64,000 bases of DNA from Roseimicrobium gellanilyticum (lineage in GTDB: Bacteria > Verrucomicrobiota > Verrucomicrobiia > Verrucomicrobiales > Verrucomicrobiaceae). The translations under genes were made by a program, and so were the position numbers. Every line of letters starts with the position of its first letter. The stretch's first letter is position 1. Of the stretch, positions 25,479 through 35,893 are shown in pieces. The notes under the pieces are model-generated. The model ran no database searches and had not been told where the DNA came from. It saw only the letters and a program-made list of their open reading frames with translations. Location: positions 1 through 64,000 of the forward strand of contig NZ_QNRR01000021.1 of assembly GCF_003315205.1 (NCBI RefSeq), read 5' to 3'.

Positions 25479-26327
25479 GCTCCCCGTGCCCACGACGCGC
25501 GGCGATGCCGGTACTGCCGGAGCGCCGGGTGTTTCCGCGGGAGGCTGGGTGAAGTTCGGCCCCTCCACAAGACCCATACCGCCAAGGCTGGGCAGGCGCT
25601 CCATCGGCTCACGGTGATCGACGAACATGCGATCGAGAGCCACGCCAATCTCCACCCCGAAATCCCGTACATGAGCGGCAGCCGCCCGTGCCTGGCGGGA
25701 GAATCGCCGCTGGCCCATGACCGCGAACAGGAAGAAGAGCGCTCCAGCCAGCAGGGGCCACAGGACAGAACTCCACAAACCCACGCCCACCTCTCCCCTG
25801 CCGAGTCCATCAAGCAGGCACACCAGAGCGCCCACGAATCCCAGGATGGGCAGGCTCCACACCGCGATGCCATCAAGACCGGCAAGCATCGGACGCGTCA
25901 CTTCATCCGTGACGTGACCCGAAGTGCGCAGCACGGCATCCGCCTGGGAAGGAGTGATGCGTCCCGCGGTGCGCAGGCGTGCCATGTAATTCTTGTCCAC
26001 GGTATCCGTGCCCAGCAGATGCCAGGAAAGCTCGCGACAGGCATTCTGGTACACCGCCGCGCGTGCCGAGCCCGGAAAGACCATGCCGGTCTGGAACAGG
26101 GCGAGCAGATGGGCGGAACTGCGAAAGGCTGCAGTGAATTCCTCATCTGCCCGGGCTGTCTTGCCCACCTTCGAACCGCGAGCGAGCCATCCGATGCTGC
26201 TGCCGAGAAAGATGATGAGCAGCAGTCCACACCACAGCAGCGACAGCATGCTCGCACCCGTGAGACTTTTTTCAAATCCCGAGAACGAGAAGGCTTGCAT
26301 GGAGAGAAGCGCGGCAATCTGGAGCAT
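25476..26327 (-). CDS. Hypothetical membrane protein, weakly MotA/TolQ/ExbB-like
   Basis: A 283-residue protein with a signal-like start (MLQIAALLSMQAFSFSG), a first membrane helix near residues 28-47, a cytosolic stretch of about 100 residues, and two further helices (about 150-172 and 180-202). The three-helix layout, with a large loop between the first and second, is that of MotA/TolQ/ExbB stator proteins, but no ExbD-like partner lies next door. ATG at 26327 is preferred to a TTG two codons upstream. Family assignment is tentative. Confidence 0.6.
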   Translation of the reverse strand: MLQIAALLSMQAFSFSGFEKSLTGASMLSLLWCGLLLIIFLGSSIGWLARGSKVGKTARADEEFTAAFRSSAHLLALFQTGMVFPGSARAAVYQNACRELSWHLLGTDTVDKNYMARLRTAGRITPSQADAVLRTSGHVTDEVTRPMLAGLDGIAVWSLPILGFVGALVCLLDGLGRGEVGVGLWSSVLWPLLAGALFFLFAVMGQRRFSRQARAAAAHVRDFGVEIGVALDRMFVDHREPMERLPSLGGMGLVEGPNFTQPPAETPGAPAVPASPRVVGTGS

Positions 26328-26454
26328 CTGCAAGGGATGCTAACGTAAATCGCTGTTCTGTCTTGAAAAAATTCCCCTTACGAAGGGCCCTCTTTTGCTT
26401 CCGTTCCTTCGATTCCATGCGTATCCATCGTCACAAGTTCGCCTCGCTGCATCG

Positions 26455-27558
26455 ATGAAACGCTGGTCCCTGCACGTTGGAACATTCGGCGGCACGGAAG
26501 TGCGGCTGCATGCCACCTTTCTTTTGCTCCTTGGCCTTCTGGGCTGGATAACACTCGCCAACCACGGTCCGGCCGCGGCGCTCGATACGGTGGCGTTCGT
26601 CATCGCCATCTTCTTCTGTGTGCTGCTGCATGAGTTCGGCCACGTGATCGCGGCGCGTCGCTTTGGCATCCAGACCACGGATGTGACCCTGCTGCCCATC
26701 GGTGGACTCGCACGTCTGGAGCGCATGCCGCGCAAGCCCACGCAGGAGTTGGTAGTCGCGCTCGCGGGTCCGGCGGTGAATGTGGCGATCTTCCTGGCCA
26801 TCTGGCCGTTTCTTCGATTTGTGCCGAGTCCTACGGTGGATTACGACATGATGCGGGCGCCCTTCTTCGAGAGACTGGCCTATTGGAATTTGATCATGGT
26901 GGTCTTCAACATGATCCCGGCCTTCCCCATGGATGGTGGACGCGTGTTGCGGGCTGCGTTGGCGCACTTCATGGAGTATGCAAACGCGACACGCATCGCC
27001 GCATCCATCGGCCAGACGATTGCGGTTTTTGCGGGCGTTTATTTCCTTTTCGTCCTGCAGAACCCCGTCATCGTCATCATCGCCATCTTCATCTTCCTCG
27101 GCGCTGGACAGGAGGCTGCGTACGTAAGTGACCAGGAGGCGATGCGCGGACTGCGGGTAAGTGATGCGATGCTTACGGAATTCCGCACGCTGCCCCAGGG
27201 CGCGGTGCTGCAGGATGCGGTGGATCTGCTGCTCGCTGGCACGCAGCATGACTTCCCTGTGCTGGATGAGGAGGGCCAGGTGCACGGCATGCTTAGCCGG
27301 ACGTCCCTCATCAATGGTCTGGCGCAGCATGGTGCGCAGCAGTCTGTGTCCGCTGTCATCGTCCCCTGCGAGACCACGCTGAAGCCCTACCATCCCCTCC
27401 CGGATGCGGTCGAGCTTCTGCGCAGCAGTGCCTGCCCTGCCCTGCCGGTGCAGGATCCGCTCTCGGGAAAGTTGCTCGGCCTGCTCACGCTGGAGAACAT
27501 TGGCGAGATGATGATGGTGCGCGCGGCGCTGGGACAGGGACGGCAAACCACCACCTAG
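26455..27558 (+). CDS. Site-2 (M50) metalloprotease with C-terminal CBS domains
   Basis: A 367-residue intramembrane protease. The zinc motif HEFGH (H59, E60, H63) is in the second helix, and the third ligand D160 is in NMIPAFPMDGG. Residues of about 228-360 contain two CBS modules (VSDAMLTEFRTLPQGAVLQDA; LLGLLTLENI), which bind adenosyl ligands and probably gate activity. This is the SpoIVFB-like, CBS-containing group. The start at 26455 (MKRWSLHVG) matches family N-termini; the earlier frame adds 20 residues. The natural substrate is unknown. Confidence 0.92.
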   Translation: MKRWSLHVGTFGGTEVRLHATFLLLLGLLGWITLANHGPAAALDTVAFVIAIFFCVLLHEFGHVIAARRFGIQTTDVTLLPIGGLARLERMPRKPTQELVVALAGPAVNVAIFLAIWPFLRFVPSPTVDYDMMRAPFFERLAYWNLIMVVFNMIPAFPMDGGRVLRAALAHFMEYANATRIAASIGQTIAVFAGVYFLFVLQNPVIVIIAIFIFLGAGQEAAYVSDQEAMRGLRVSDAMLTEFRTLPQGAVLQDAVDLLLAGTQHDFPVLDEEGQVHGMLSRTSLINGLAQHGAQQSVSAVIVPCETTLKPYHPLPDAVELLRSSACPALPVQDPLSGKLLGLLTLENIGEMMMVRAALGQGRQTTT

Positions 27559-27659
27559 ACGAGACCCCGGCTCATTTTGCCGATGATTGTCTTGAATGAA
27601 GTCCGTGGTTTTTTCGTCACAGAGGTTTGCAATCATTTGAGACCATCCTCAGCACTCCC

Positions 27660-28262
27660 ATGAAATCCGCTCTCCTCTTTCTCGCTGGAAGCCTCGTCGG
27701 CGCAGTCATCACCTGGTTCGTCTTCTCAAAAGACGTCATCATGGTTCCCAGTGGCACCACGCTGGTGGAGGTGAATCGATTCAATGGCAGCGCACGGGAG
27801 GTGTACTATTCCTATGAGGAGGCCAACCGCCTGCGAAGAGAGGAAGACCTGCGCGTGGAGAAGGAACAAGAGGCGTGGGAGAAAGCGAACAATCCCGCGG
27901 TCTCTCCAGACGTTGAGTCCAAGCCCGCGGAGCCTACACAGCTCGAACCGCTCTCCGCAGAGGACCTGGCGAAGGTGCAATTCATCGCGCGCATCGAGGC
28001 CAACAGCGGTTCTCCACGTCTCGACTACTCCATGTACAACGGTACCAGCAAGGCTCTCGTCCAGGCCACCGTTCGCGTAGAGGGTGTGCGAAAGGAAGGC
28101 AACATCCCTCTTGCCAGGGTAGTGGATGTTTCTCTGAACCTCAAACCTTCGACGGATAGCGATGGTTCCGCGCAGATTGAGCATGGGTACTTCAACCCTA
28201 ACTCGGTGGAGGGGCTCAAAATCTCCCTGATCACGGTTCTCGCTCGCCCAGCAAAGCCGTAA
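27660..28262 (+). CDS. Hypothetical membrane-anchored protein
   Basis: A 200-residue protein with an N-terminal anchor (ALLFLAGSLVGAVITWFVF), a Glu/Arg-rich probable coiled coil (residues 55-90), a Pro/Glu linker, and a C-terminal beta-rich domain of about 100 residues (FIARIEANSGSPRLDYSMYN). I do not recognise a family. The C-terminal domain resembles FxLYD-type Ig-like folds in wording only. It follows the protease gene after 100 bp and faces the GH15 gene (2 bp between stops). Confidence 0.65.
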   Translation: MKSALLFLAGSLVGAVITWFVFSKDVIMVPSGTTLVEVNRFNGSAREVYYSYEEANRLRREEDLRVEKEQEAWEKANNPAVSPDVESKPAEPTQLEPLSAEDLAKVQFIARIEANSGSPRLDYSMYNGTSKALVQATVRVEGVRKEGNIPLARVVDVSLNLKPSTDSDGSAQIEHGYFNPNSVEGLKISLITVLARPAKP

Positions 28263-28264
28263 AT

Positions 28265-30067
28265 CTACTTCCCCGCCTTCGGCCTCTGGTGTGCAGGCCC
28301 ACCTTCCTTCGAGAGATTGCGCGCCGTATTGATCAGCCCCACATGGGAAAAAGCCTGGGGGAAATTTCCCAGCATGCGTCCGGTGCGTGGGTCCACTTGC
28401 TCCGCGAGAAGGCCCAAATCGTTGCGCACTTTGAGCAATCTCTCGAACAAGGCGCGCGCTTCCATGAGGCGACCACACATCGCGTAGTTGTCCGCGAGCC
28501 AGAAGGAACACAATAGAAACGCGCCCTCGCCCGGCGGCAGTCCATCCACGTGCGAGCACTCCTCGCTGAGATAACGCAGCACATATCCCTCCACGAGCAA
28601 CTCACGCTCCACGGCAGCAATGGTACCCTGCACACGCTCATCCTCGGGCGGCAGGAATCCGACCAGCGGAACCATGAGCAGGCTCGCGTCAATGGCATCC
28701 CCGTCATACACCTGCACGAAGGACTGCTTTTCCTTGTTGTAACCGCGTTCGCAGATCTCACGATGCAGCGCATCGCGGTGTTGCTTCCACTCATCGGCGG
28801 GTCCTTCCAAGCCGAAGCTCTCCACCGCCTGCACGGCACGATCAAAGGCGACCCATGCCATGAGCTTCGAGTGCGTGAAGTGGCGTCGCGGACCACGCAC
28901 TTCCCAGATGCCTTCGTCGGGCTCCTTCCATGCAGTCTCAAGGAACTTCAGGATGGCACGCTCCATGGCCCAGGACTGCGGGGCGGAGTTGATGCCGGCG
29001 CATCGCGCCTGATGCATGGAGTCAATCACCTCGCCATACACATCCAACTGGAACTGGCTGTAGGCGGCATTCCCCACGCGCACGGGTGTGGAGCCTTCAT
29101 AGCCCGGCAGCCATGGCAGTTCGTACTCCTCCAGGCGTCGCTCACCGGCGAGGCCATACATGATCTGCAGCTTGCCCGGATCACCAGCCACGGCGCGCAA
29201 GAGCCAGTCTCTCCAGTCGCGCGCCTCGCAGGTGTGCCCGCCCTGCATGAGGGTATAGAGCATGAAGGTGGCATCACGCAGCCAGCAGAGTCGATAGTCC
29301 CAGTTCCTCACGCCACCGATGAACTCCGGCAGGGACGTGGTGGCTGCGGCGACAATGCCACCGGTGGGAGCGTAGGTGAGCGCCTTCAGAGTCACCAGCG
29401 AGCGCTCAATCTCCTTGCACCACTCGCCACCGCACTGCGCATCTGCGAGCCAGTCCAGCCACCACTGCTCTGTCTCTTTGATTTTCTGCTGGGTGTTCCC
29501 GCGCTTGTCCGGCGGCTGGTGGGATGCATGCCAGAGAAGATCAAAGGCAACACTCTCCCCTTCTCCAATCTCGAACTCCGCCACCGTCGTGAGTCCTTCG
29601 CCATGGGTCTCCACGTCACTCCACAGGCTCAATGCATCCGGTCCTGCGACGGCTTCCAACCGGTCGTCGACGTGTCGCGTCCATGGAACAATGGACCCAT
29701 AGTCAAAGCGCACGATGAGCAGCATCTTCATGCGCACCGTACCCCGCACCCCCTCCACGATTCGCACGATGTCGGCATCCCGCTCGCGGATGGGCATGGC
29801 ATCCACAAGGCGCACGCAGCCGTCGGCGGTTTCAAATTCCGTCTCCAGAATCAATGTGCCATCGCGATAGGCACGACGGGTGGCGATGACCTCTTCATCC
29901 TCTGCCGGTGCAATCTTCCAACAACCATGCTCCTCTTTCCCCAGCAGTGCCGCGAAACACGCCGCCGAGTCGAACCGGGGAAAACAGAGCCAGTCGATGG
30001 ACCCATTCCGCCCGACGAGGGCGACCGTCTGCGTGTCTCCGATGATGCCGTAATCCTCAATCTTCAC
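28265..30067 (-). CDS. Glycoside hydrolase family 15 protein (glucoamylase/trehalase-like)
   Basis: A 600-residue enzyme beginning MKIEDYGIIGDTQTVALVGR, the trehalase-like N-terminal domain. The (alpha/alpha)6 barrel has NWDYRLCWLRDATFMLYTL (substrate site, about residue 260), and the catalytic-base region near the C-terminus reads LLAEQVDPRTG. GH15 enzymes release glucose from maltodextrins or trehalose by inversion. The absence of a signal peptide implies a cytosolic enzyme for glycogen or trehalose turnover. It is divergent from eno across 306 bp. Confidence 0.93.
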   Translation of the reverse strand: MKIEDYGIIGDTQTVALVGRNGSIDWLCFPRFDSAACFAALLGKEEHGCWKIAPAEDEEVIATRRAYRDGTLILETEFETADGCVRLVDAMPIRERDADIVRIVEGVRGTVRMKMLLIVRFDYGSIVPWTRHVDDRLEAVAGPDALSLWSDVETHGEGLTTVAEFEIGEGESVAFDLLWHASHQPPDKRGNTQQKIKETEQWWLDWLADAQCGGEWCKEIERSLVTLKALTYAPTGGIVAAATTSLPEFIGGVRNWDYRLCWLRDATFMLYTLMQGGHTCEARDWRDWLLRAVAGDPGKLQIMYGLAGERRLEEYELPWLPGYEGSTPVRVGNAAYSQFQLDVYGEVIDSMHQARCAGINSAPQSWAMERAILKFLETAWKEPDEGIWEVRGPRRHFTHSKLMAWVAFDRAVQAVESFGLEGPADEWKQHRDALHREICERGYNKEKQSFVQVYDGDAIDASLLMVPLVGFLPPEDERVQGTIAAVERELLVEGYVLRYLSEECSHVDGLPPGEGAFLLCSFWLADNYAMCGRLMEARALFERLLKVRNDLGLLAEQVDPRTGRMLGNFPQAFSHVGLINTARNLSKEGGPAHQRPKAGK

Positions 30068-30196
30068 CGCTGGCGGGATGGTTTTCTTTTTGCCATACTT
30101 CCGGAGAATCCCGGCATGGCTTCACCAAGGATTCGCACAACCCAGCCCCTCTGCGCCTATGTGGTGTGGCTGAGGCCTTCACCGTGAGCGACCTAG

Positions 30197-31660
<1,464 letters not shown>

Positions 31661-31686
31661 TAGAGTATATCCACACTCATCCCACC

Positions 31687-32022
31687 ATGACTCTGGACGA
31701 AGCAAGCGACACGCACTCCGGTGCGGAACGCTCTTCGCTGCTCCAGAGTCTGGTGCGGCTGAATCGCTACGCGCTTCTCCTGCTCCTTGTCCCCGCCGGG
31801 GTCATCTACTTCTGGCCCGGCCTGGAGTGGAAGAAGCAGGAGGCCGCGAAACATACCCTTACCGAGCTCACCACCCAGCGCGACGCCCTGGCCCACAAGG
31901 TGGCCAAGCTCGAAAAGAAGCTGGAGCTCATCAAGAACGATCCCGAGTACCTCGAAACCATGGCTCGCGACAAGCTGAGCCTGCAAAAGGACGGAGAGAT
32001 CATCCTTCACTTCGAGGAATAA
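31687..32022 (+). CDS. ftsB: FtsB/DivIC family septum formation protein
   Basis: A 111-residue bitopic protein with a short cytosolic N-terminus, one membrane helix (about residues 28-46), then a coiled coil (about 52-85) and the C-terminal motif DPEYLETMARDKLSLQKDGE typical of FtsB/DivIC. In the divisome it binds FtsL and FtsQ and helps trigger septal peptidoglycan synthesis. Placement directly after eno is the conserved ftsB context. In Verrucomicrobia, division proteins differ from the model organisms, so the exact role is inferred. Confidence 0.88.
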   Translation: MTLDEASDTHSGAERSSLLQSLVRLNRYALLLLLVPAGVIYFWPGLEWKKQEAAKHTLTELTTQRDALAHKVAKLEKKLELIKNDPEYLETMARDKLSLQKDGEIILHFEE

Positions 32023-32085
32023 GAAACTGGTCCGGGACACCCTCCCGCCACGTAACCTGACGTAACGCCGACCCCTGCTGCACCG

Positions 32086-33285
32086 ATGCCGAGACTGCGC
32101 ATCTTTGACCGATACATCTTCTCCCAAGTGGCCTGGTCCACCCTCATGGGGGTGCTCGTGCTCACCGGGGTCATGGTGCTGGGCACCGTGTTCAAGGAAA
32201 TGGAGCGCCTGCTGGGTGACACCTCCTCCCTGCCCATCCTGGCGGTGCTGCAGTTCATCAGCTACGTCATTCCGTACTCGCTGATTTTCACCATTCCCTG
32301 GGCGCTGCTCACGGCCATCCTGCTCGTGTTCGGCCGCATGAGCGCGGACAATGAAATGACCGCCCTGCGCATGACCGGCATGCCCATGTGGCGCATCTGC
32401 ATGCCCGTCTTCATCCTTGCCGTGGCCATGTCCGGCGTGTGCTTCTGGGTGAACATCCAGCTCGCCCCGATGGCGAAGACGAAGATCAAGCGCCTCTTCT
32501 ACGATCTGGCACTCGATGATCCCGCCGTGCTCTTCCAGGAAGGCAAGGTGCTCGAGAAATTTCCCGGCTACCGCATCTTCACCAAGAAGCGCAAGGACAA
32601 GAAACTCTGGGACGTGGAGATTGTGCAGACCACCCTGGGCAACATGGAGCGCTACATCCGCGCGGAACGTGCCGAGGTGGAAGTGACGCCTGGCGTGACG
32701 GACTTCATCCTGCGCCTCTACGATTGCCAGATCGAAACCACCAAGGCAGACGAAGCCCCGCCCGCCCCAAGCGCTGCAACCGCCGCCGCAGCGACAGTGC
32801 CCGCCGCTCCTGTGGAAGATGACCCGAGCGCGAAGTTCCAACCGCTGTATGCGAAGGAGTTTGCGATTTCCTTCCCCCTCAGTGAGCTGAAGGCCAAGAC
32901 AGAGCGTGTCTCGAACAGCATGAAGAGCACCGACGACCTCTGGACGGAGGTGAAGACCGGTGTCAGCGTGGTGAATGGCCAGCCGATGACGAAGTCCCTG
33001 ATCTCCGCAGTGCGCACCGAAATCTCCCTGCGGTACAGCTTCTCCCTTGTGGCGATCGTGTTCTGCCTCGTGGGCATCCCTCTCGCCGTCACTGCCCAGC
33101 GCCGTGAGACCTCCATCGGCTTTGCCCTCAGCCTTCTGGTGGCTGTGTCGTATCAGGTGTTTGTGATTCTCGCGTCCAACCTGGCGGAGAAGCGCGGCGC
33201 GTATCCCCACATCTTGATGTGGCTCCCGACGCTGCTGTTTACCGCGGTGGGTGTGCGGTTGTTTTACAAGCTGAGCAGGAAGTAG
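32086..33285 (+). CDS. LptF/LptG family lipopolysaccharide export permease
   Basis: A 399-residue YjgP/YjgQ permease. The N-terminus IFDRYIFSQVAWSTLMGVLVL is typical. Three helices follow, then a large periplasmic beta-jellyroll domain (about residues 130-310) containing an Ala/Pro insertion near 225, then three C-terminal helices (FSLVAIVFCLVGIPLAVTAQRRE). With LptB it extracts LPS from the inner membrane. Only one of the LptF/G pair is present here, so the partner must be elsewhere. It follows ftsB by 63 bp. A GCGAAGG/CCTTCGC hairpin lies downstream at 33314-33336. Confidence 0.92.
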   Translation: MPRLRIFDRYIFSQVAWSTLMGVLVLTGVMVLGTVFKEMERLLGDTSSLPILAVLQFISYVIPYSLIFTIPWALLTAILLVFGRMSADNEMTALRMTGMPMWRICMPVFILAVAMSGVCFWVNIQLAPMAKTKIKRLFYDLALDDPAVLFQEGKVLEKFPGYRIFTKKRKDKKLWDVEIVQTTLGNMERYIRAERAEVEVTPGVTDFILRLYDCQIETTKADEAPPAPSAATAAAATVPAAPVEDDPSAKFQPLYAKEFAISFPLSELKAKTERVSNSMKSTDDLWTEVKTGVSVVNGQPMTKSLISAVRTEISLRYSFSLVAIVFCLVGIPLAVTAQRRETSIGFALSLLVAVSYQVFVILASNLAEKRGAYPHILMWLPTLLFTAVGVRLFYKLSRK

Positions 33286-33423
33286 GTAGCTCTAGTAGCG
33301 CCCGGCGAAGTCCCGCGAAGGAGAAATCCCTTCGCGAGCTCTGCATTTCACACAGGCTCGCGTGGCATGTTGCCTGCCGCGCCATTTGCAATTGGCCCGC
33401 GCGCTGCTAACCACAAGATTGCA

Positions 33424-34095
33424 ATGCCAACACCTCCCCTGACTCCCCTGCTCTCCCAAAATCGTGCCTGGTCAGAATCCATGCGAGCGGAGGACCCGGA
33501 GTTCTTCATGCGACTGGTGGAGCAGCAGGTGCCCCAGTACCTGTGGATTGGCTGCTCAGACAGCCGCGTGCCGGCGAATGAAATCGTGGGCATGGCACCG
33601 GGGGAACTTTTCGTGCACCGCAACGTGGCGAATGTGGTGGTGCATACCGACCTGAACTGCCTCAGCGTGCTGCAGTACGCTGTGGAAGTGCTGAAGGTGA
33701 AACACATCCTTGTGGTGGGCCACTACGGCTGCGGCGGCGTGCGCGCGGCCATGCAGAACATGAAGCTGGGCCTCATCAACAACTGGCTGCGCCACGTGCA
33801 GGATGTGCAGCAGAAGCACAACTTCCAGCTCGATAAGATCGAAGACGAGGACGCCCGAGTGGATCGCCTGTGCGAACTCAACGTGGTGGAACAGGTGATG
33901 AACGTGTGCCAGACCACGGTGGTGGAAGGTGCGTGGGAACGCGGACAAGACCTCAGCGTTCATGGATGGATCTACCGCCTGAGCGATGGCATCATCCGCG
34001 ACCTGAGCATCAACGTGACAGCCAATGACAATCTCGCGGAATGCCGCGACGCCGCCTCGACCAAGCTGATCGCAAAGGCGCACAAGTGGCTGTAG
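33424..34095 (+). CDS. can: Beta-class carbonic anhydrase
   Basis: A 223-residue enzyme that hydrates CO2 to bicarbonate. The zinc ligands are C44 (with D46 and R48 in CSDSR), H100 and C103 (HYGCGG). The length and C-terminal helix LIAKAHKWL resemble E. coli Can. ATG at 33424 (MPTPPLTPLL) was chosen over 33367 because it matches family N-termini. The family A repeat begins right after its stop codon. Confidence 0.95.
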   Translation: MPTPPLTPLLSQNRAWSESMRAEDPEFFMRLVEQQVPQYLWIGCSDSRVPANEIVGMAPGELFVHRNVANVVVHTDLNCLSVLQYAVEVLKVKHILVVGHYGCGGVRAAMQNMKLGLINNWLRHVQDVQQKHNFQLDKIEDEDARVDRLCELNVVEQVMNVCQTTVVEGAWERGQDLSVHGWIYRLSDGIIRDLSINVTANDNLAECRDAASTKLIAKAHKWL

Positions 34096-34196
34096 CAAAG
34101 TGGTTTCGACTTTCGTCGAATCAGGAACGCGTCAGGGTGGAAGTTCGCGTAGTGGGTAGATTCCAATTCGGCTGAAGCCGAGGCTACTTTGGAACC
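34096..34196. repeat. Family A inverted-repeat element (copy 2)
   Basis: About 101 bp, starting at the can stop codon. The left arm AAAGTGGTTTCGAC...GTCGAAT and right arm ATTCGGCTGAAGCCGAGGCTACTTTGGAA are inverted versions of the family A arm, the left being more diverged. The remaining gap up to 34394 holds no gene. Confidence 0.85.
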
Positions 34197-34394
34197 CGCT
34201 CCTTTGGGCTGCCAAGCCCCTCCCATCTTCCATCCTTCTTTTTTCCTCCTGCCCGTGGCAAAATCCTTGTGTGAACACAAGAACGATGCGAAGCGGGCGG
34301 ATCGAGCTTTTCGGCCTTGAATGGATATTGATTGTCCGGGGAGCCTGTAAGTTTGCCCGGTTAAGGAACGTAAACTGACCACTGATCATCCCCC

Positions 34395-35405
34395 ATGCCC
34401 GACATCTCAGATTCCCAGGCGGCCTCTCAACTGGTCAACGGTTACCAAAAGCTGCGCGCCGAGCTCTCGAAGCGAATTGTGGGTCAGGAAGACGTGATTG
34501 AGCAGGTGTTCATTGCCATGGCTGCGGGAGGCCACGCCCTTCTGGAAGGCGTACCGGGACTGGCAAAAACGCTGCTCGTCAAATCCTTCGCCGACGCCAT
34601 CCATCTCACCTTCCGCCGTATCCAGTTCACCCCGGACCTCATGCCGGCGGACATCACCGGCACAGAAATCATCCAGGAAGATGAGCAGACTGGCCGCCGC
34701 AAGATGGTCTTTTTGCGAGGCCCCATCTTCTCCCAGATCATCCTGGCGGACGAAATCAACCGTACTCCGCCCAAGACTCAGGCTGCGCTGCTGGAAGCCA
34801 TGCAGGAGCGCAGCGTGACCGTAGGTCAGGAGACCTTCATCTTGCCCAGACCCTTCTTCGTACTTGCCACGCAGAACCCGATTGAGCAGGAAGGCACCTA
34901 TCCCCTGCCCGAAGCGCAAAAAGACCGCTTCCTCTTTCTCATCAGAGTCGCCTATCCCACCCGTGATGATGAACGCGAGATTCTGGCCCGCACCACTGGC
35001 ATCGCAGGGGATGACATCCAACCCGTGCTGAGTGGTGAGGACCTGCAGCAGGCGCAGGCACTCGCGCGTCGTGTGCCGGTGCCGGATCACGTGACGGACT
35101 TCGTGCTCGACCTGGTGCGTGCCACGCGCACCACTGAGGCCGGCGTGAGCAGCTATGTGAAGCAAATGGTCGGCTGGGGCGCAGGCCCGCGTGCCAGCCA
35201 GCATCTCATCCTCTCCAGCAAGGTGCGTGCCCTGCTGCGCGGTCGCACGCATGTAACCATGGATGACGTGGAGGCCCTGGCCACCCCCGTGCTGCGCCAC
35301 CGCCTCGTGCCCACCTTCCACGCCGAAGCGGAAGGCGTGACCGTGGACCACATCGTGAAGCACCTCCTTGAGAACACGAAGCGTCCGAGTGGGAAAGTGA
35401 TGTGA
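34395..35405 (+). CDS. MoxR-type AAA+ ATPase
   Basis: A 336-residue AAA+ protein. Walker A is GVPGLAKT (52-59), Walker B is ILADEINR (D119, E120), sensor 1 is [25 protein letters not shown], and the C-terminal lid follows. MoxR ATPases work as chaperones for partner VWA proteins, often for metal insertion or complex maturation. It heads the cluster MoxR, DUF58, two VWA membrane proteins and DUF4175, a conserved arrangement. A 488-bp gap with a minus-strand antitoxin-like gene and repeats separates it from DUF58. Confidence 0.95.
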   Translation: MPDISDSQAASQLVNGYQKLRAELSKRIVGQEDVIEQVFIAMAAGGHALLEGVPGLAKTLLVKSFADAIHLTFRRIQFTPDLMPADITGTEIIQEDEQTGRRKMVFLRGPIFSQIILADEINRTPPKTQAALLEAMQERSVTVGQETFILPRPFFVLATQNPIEQEGTYPLPEAQKDRFLFLIRVAYPTRDDEREILARTTGIAGDDIQPVLSGEDLQQAQALARRVPVPDHVTDFVLDLVRATRTTEAGVSSYVKQMVGWGAGPRASQHLILSSKVRALLRGRTHVTMDDVEALATPVLRHRLVPTFHAEAEGVTVDHIVKHLLENTKRPSGKVM

Positions 35406-35469
35406 GTTTAAAAGCGGGAAAGCACGGAGTGACTGGCAAGTAGGTCAGTTGCCCGACACAGGCCAACTC

Positions 35470-35697
35470 CTACATGGCAGAGTCTACCCTCCATCCATTC
35501 GCAGCTACCGACTTTTCAGCTTGTGTCCTCAGCCTCTCCTTCAACAACCTGATGCCTACCGTGACTTCATCAATGGTACGAACAGCCGCCGGATGCTGCT
35601 CATGCAGAGTCAGGCGACGTTCGAGAAAGGCTCGAATTTCAGGAGAGAGTGCTTCCGGCGCGCTAGAATGGATTTCTGCGAAGCTCTCTGAACTCAT
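35470..35697 (-). CDS. Small addiction-module-like protein (solo antitoxin-like)
   Basis: A 75-residue acidic/helical product on the minus strand between MoxR and DUF58. The segment LSPEIRAFLERRLTLHEQHP...TIDEVTVGIRLL resembles the 'addiction module component' family, which shares helices of type 'E-x-E-x-R-L...-E-x-x-P-x...-W/I-x-E-V'. Members usually neighbour a ParE/RelE toxin; none is seen here. No ribosome-binding site decides the start. It may be a remnant or a regulatory orphan. Confidence 0.45.
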   Translation of the reverse strand: MSSESFAEIHSSAPEALSPEIRAFLERRLTLHEQHPAAVRTIDEVTVGIRLLKERLRTQAEKSVAANGWRVDSAM

Positions 35698-35783
35698 GCA
35701 TGAAGTTAGCCCCTGTGATGGTCGACTTCAAGATGCACTGCGGTCAGCGAGCGCAGCAATCGCTCCAGCAGGCTGGAGACTCT

Positions 35784-35830
35784 GGAAAGCGGCAGCAGGC
35801 TGCACGCAGTCCAAGGTGGCTTCGCCACAC
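35784..35830. repeat. Family E repeat (short copy)
   Basis: GGAAAGCGGCAGCAGGCTGC followed by ACGCAGTCCAAGG and GTGGCTTCGCCAC. The same phrase recurs at 56463-56510 as GGAAAGCGGCAGCAGGGCTG and GCGCAGTCCAAGG. Confidence 0.75.
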
Positions 35831-35850
35831 AAGTCACCCCACGTCGGGCT

Positions 35851-35882
35851 CTACTGACTACTGACTACTGACTACTGACCAT
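35851..35882. repeat. Heptamer tandem array, short copy
   Basis: A partial unit CTAC, three TGACTAC units and a variant TGACCAT, followed by the C-rich tract CTCCCCTCCCC and the ATG of the DUF58 gene 12 bp later. Confidence 0.95.
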
Positions 35883-35893
35883 CTCCCCTCCCC

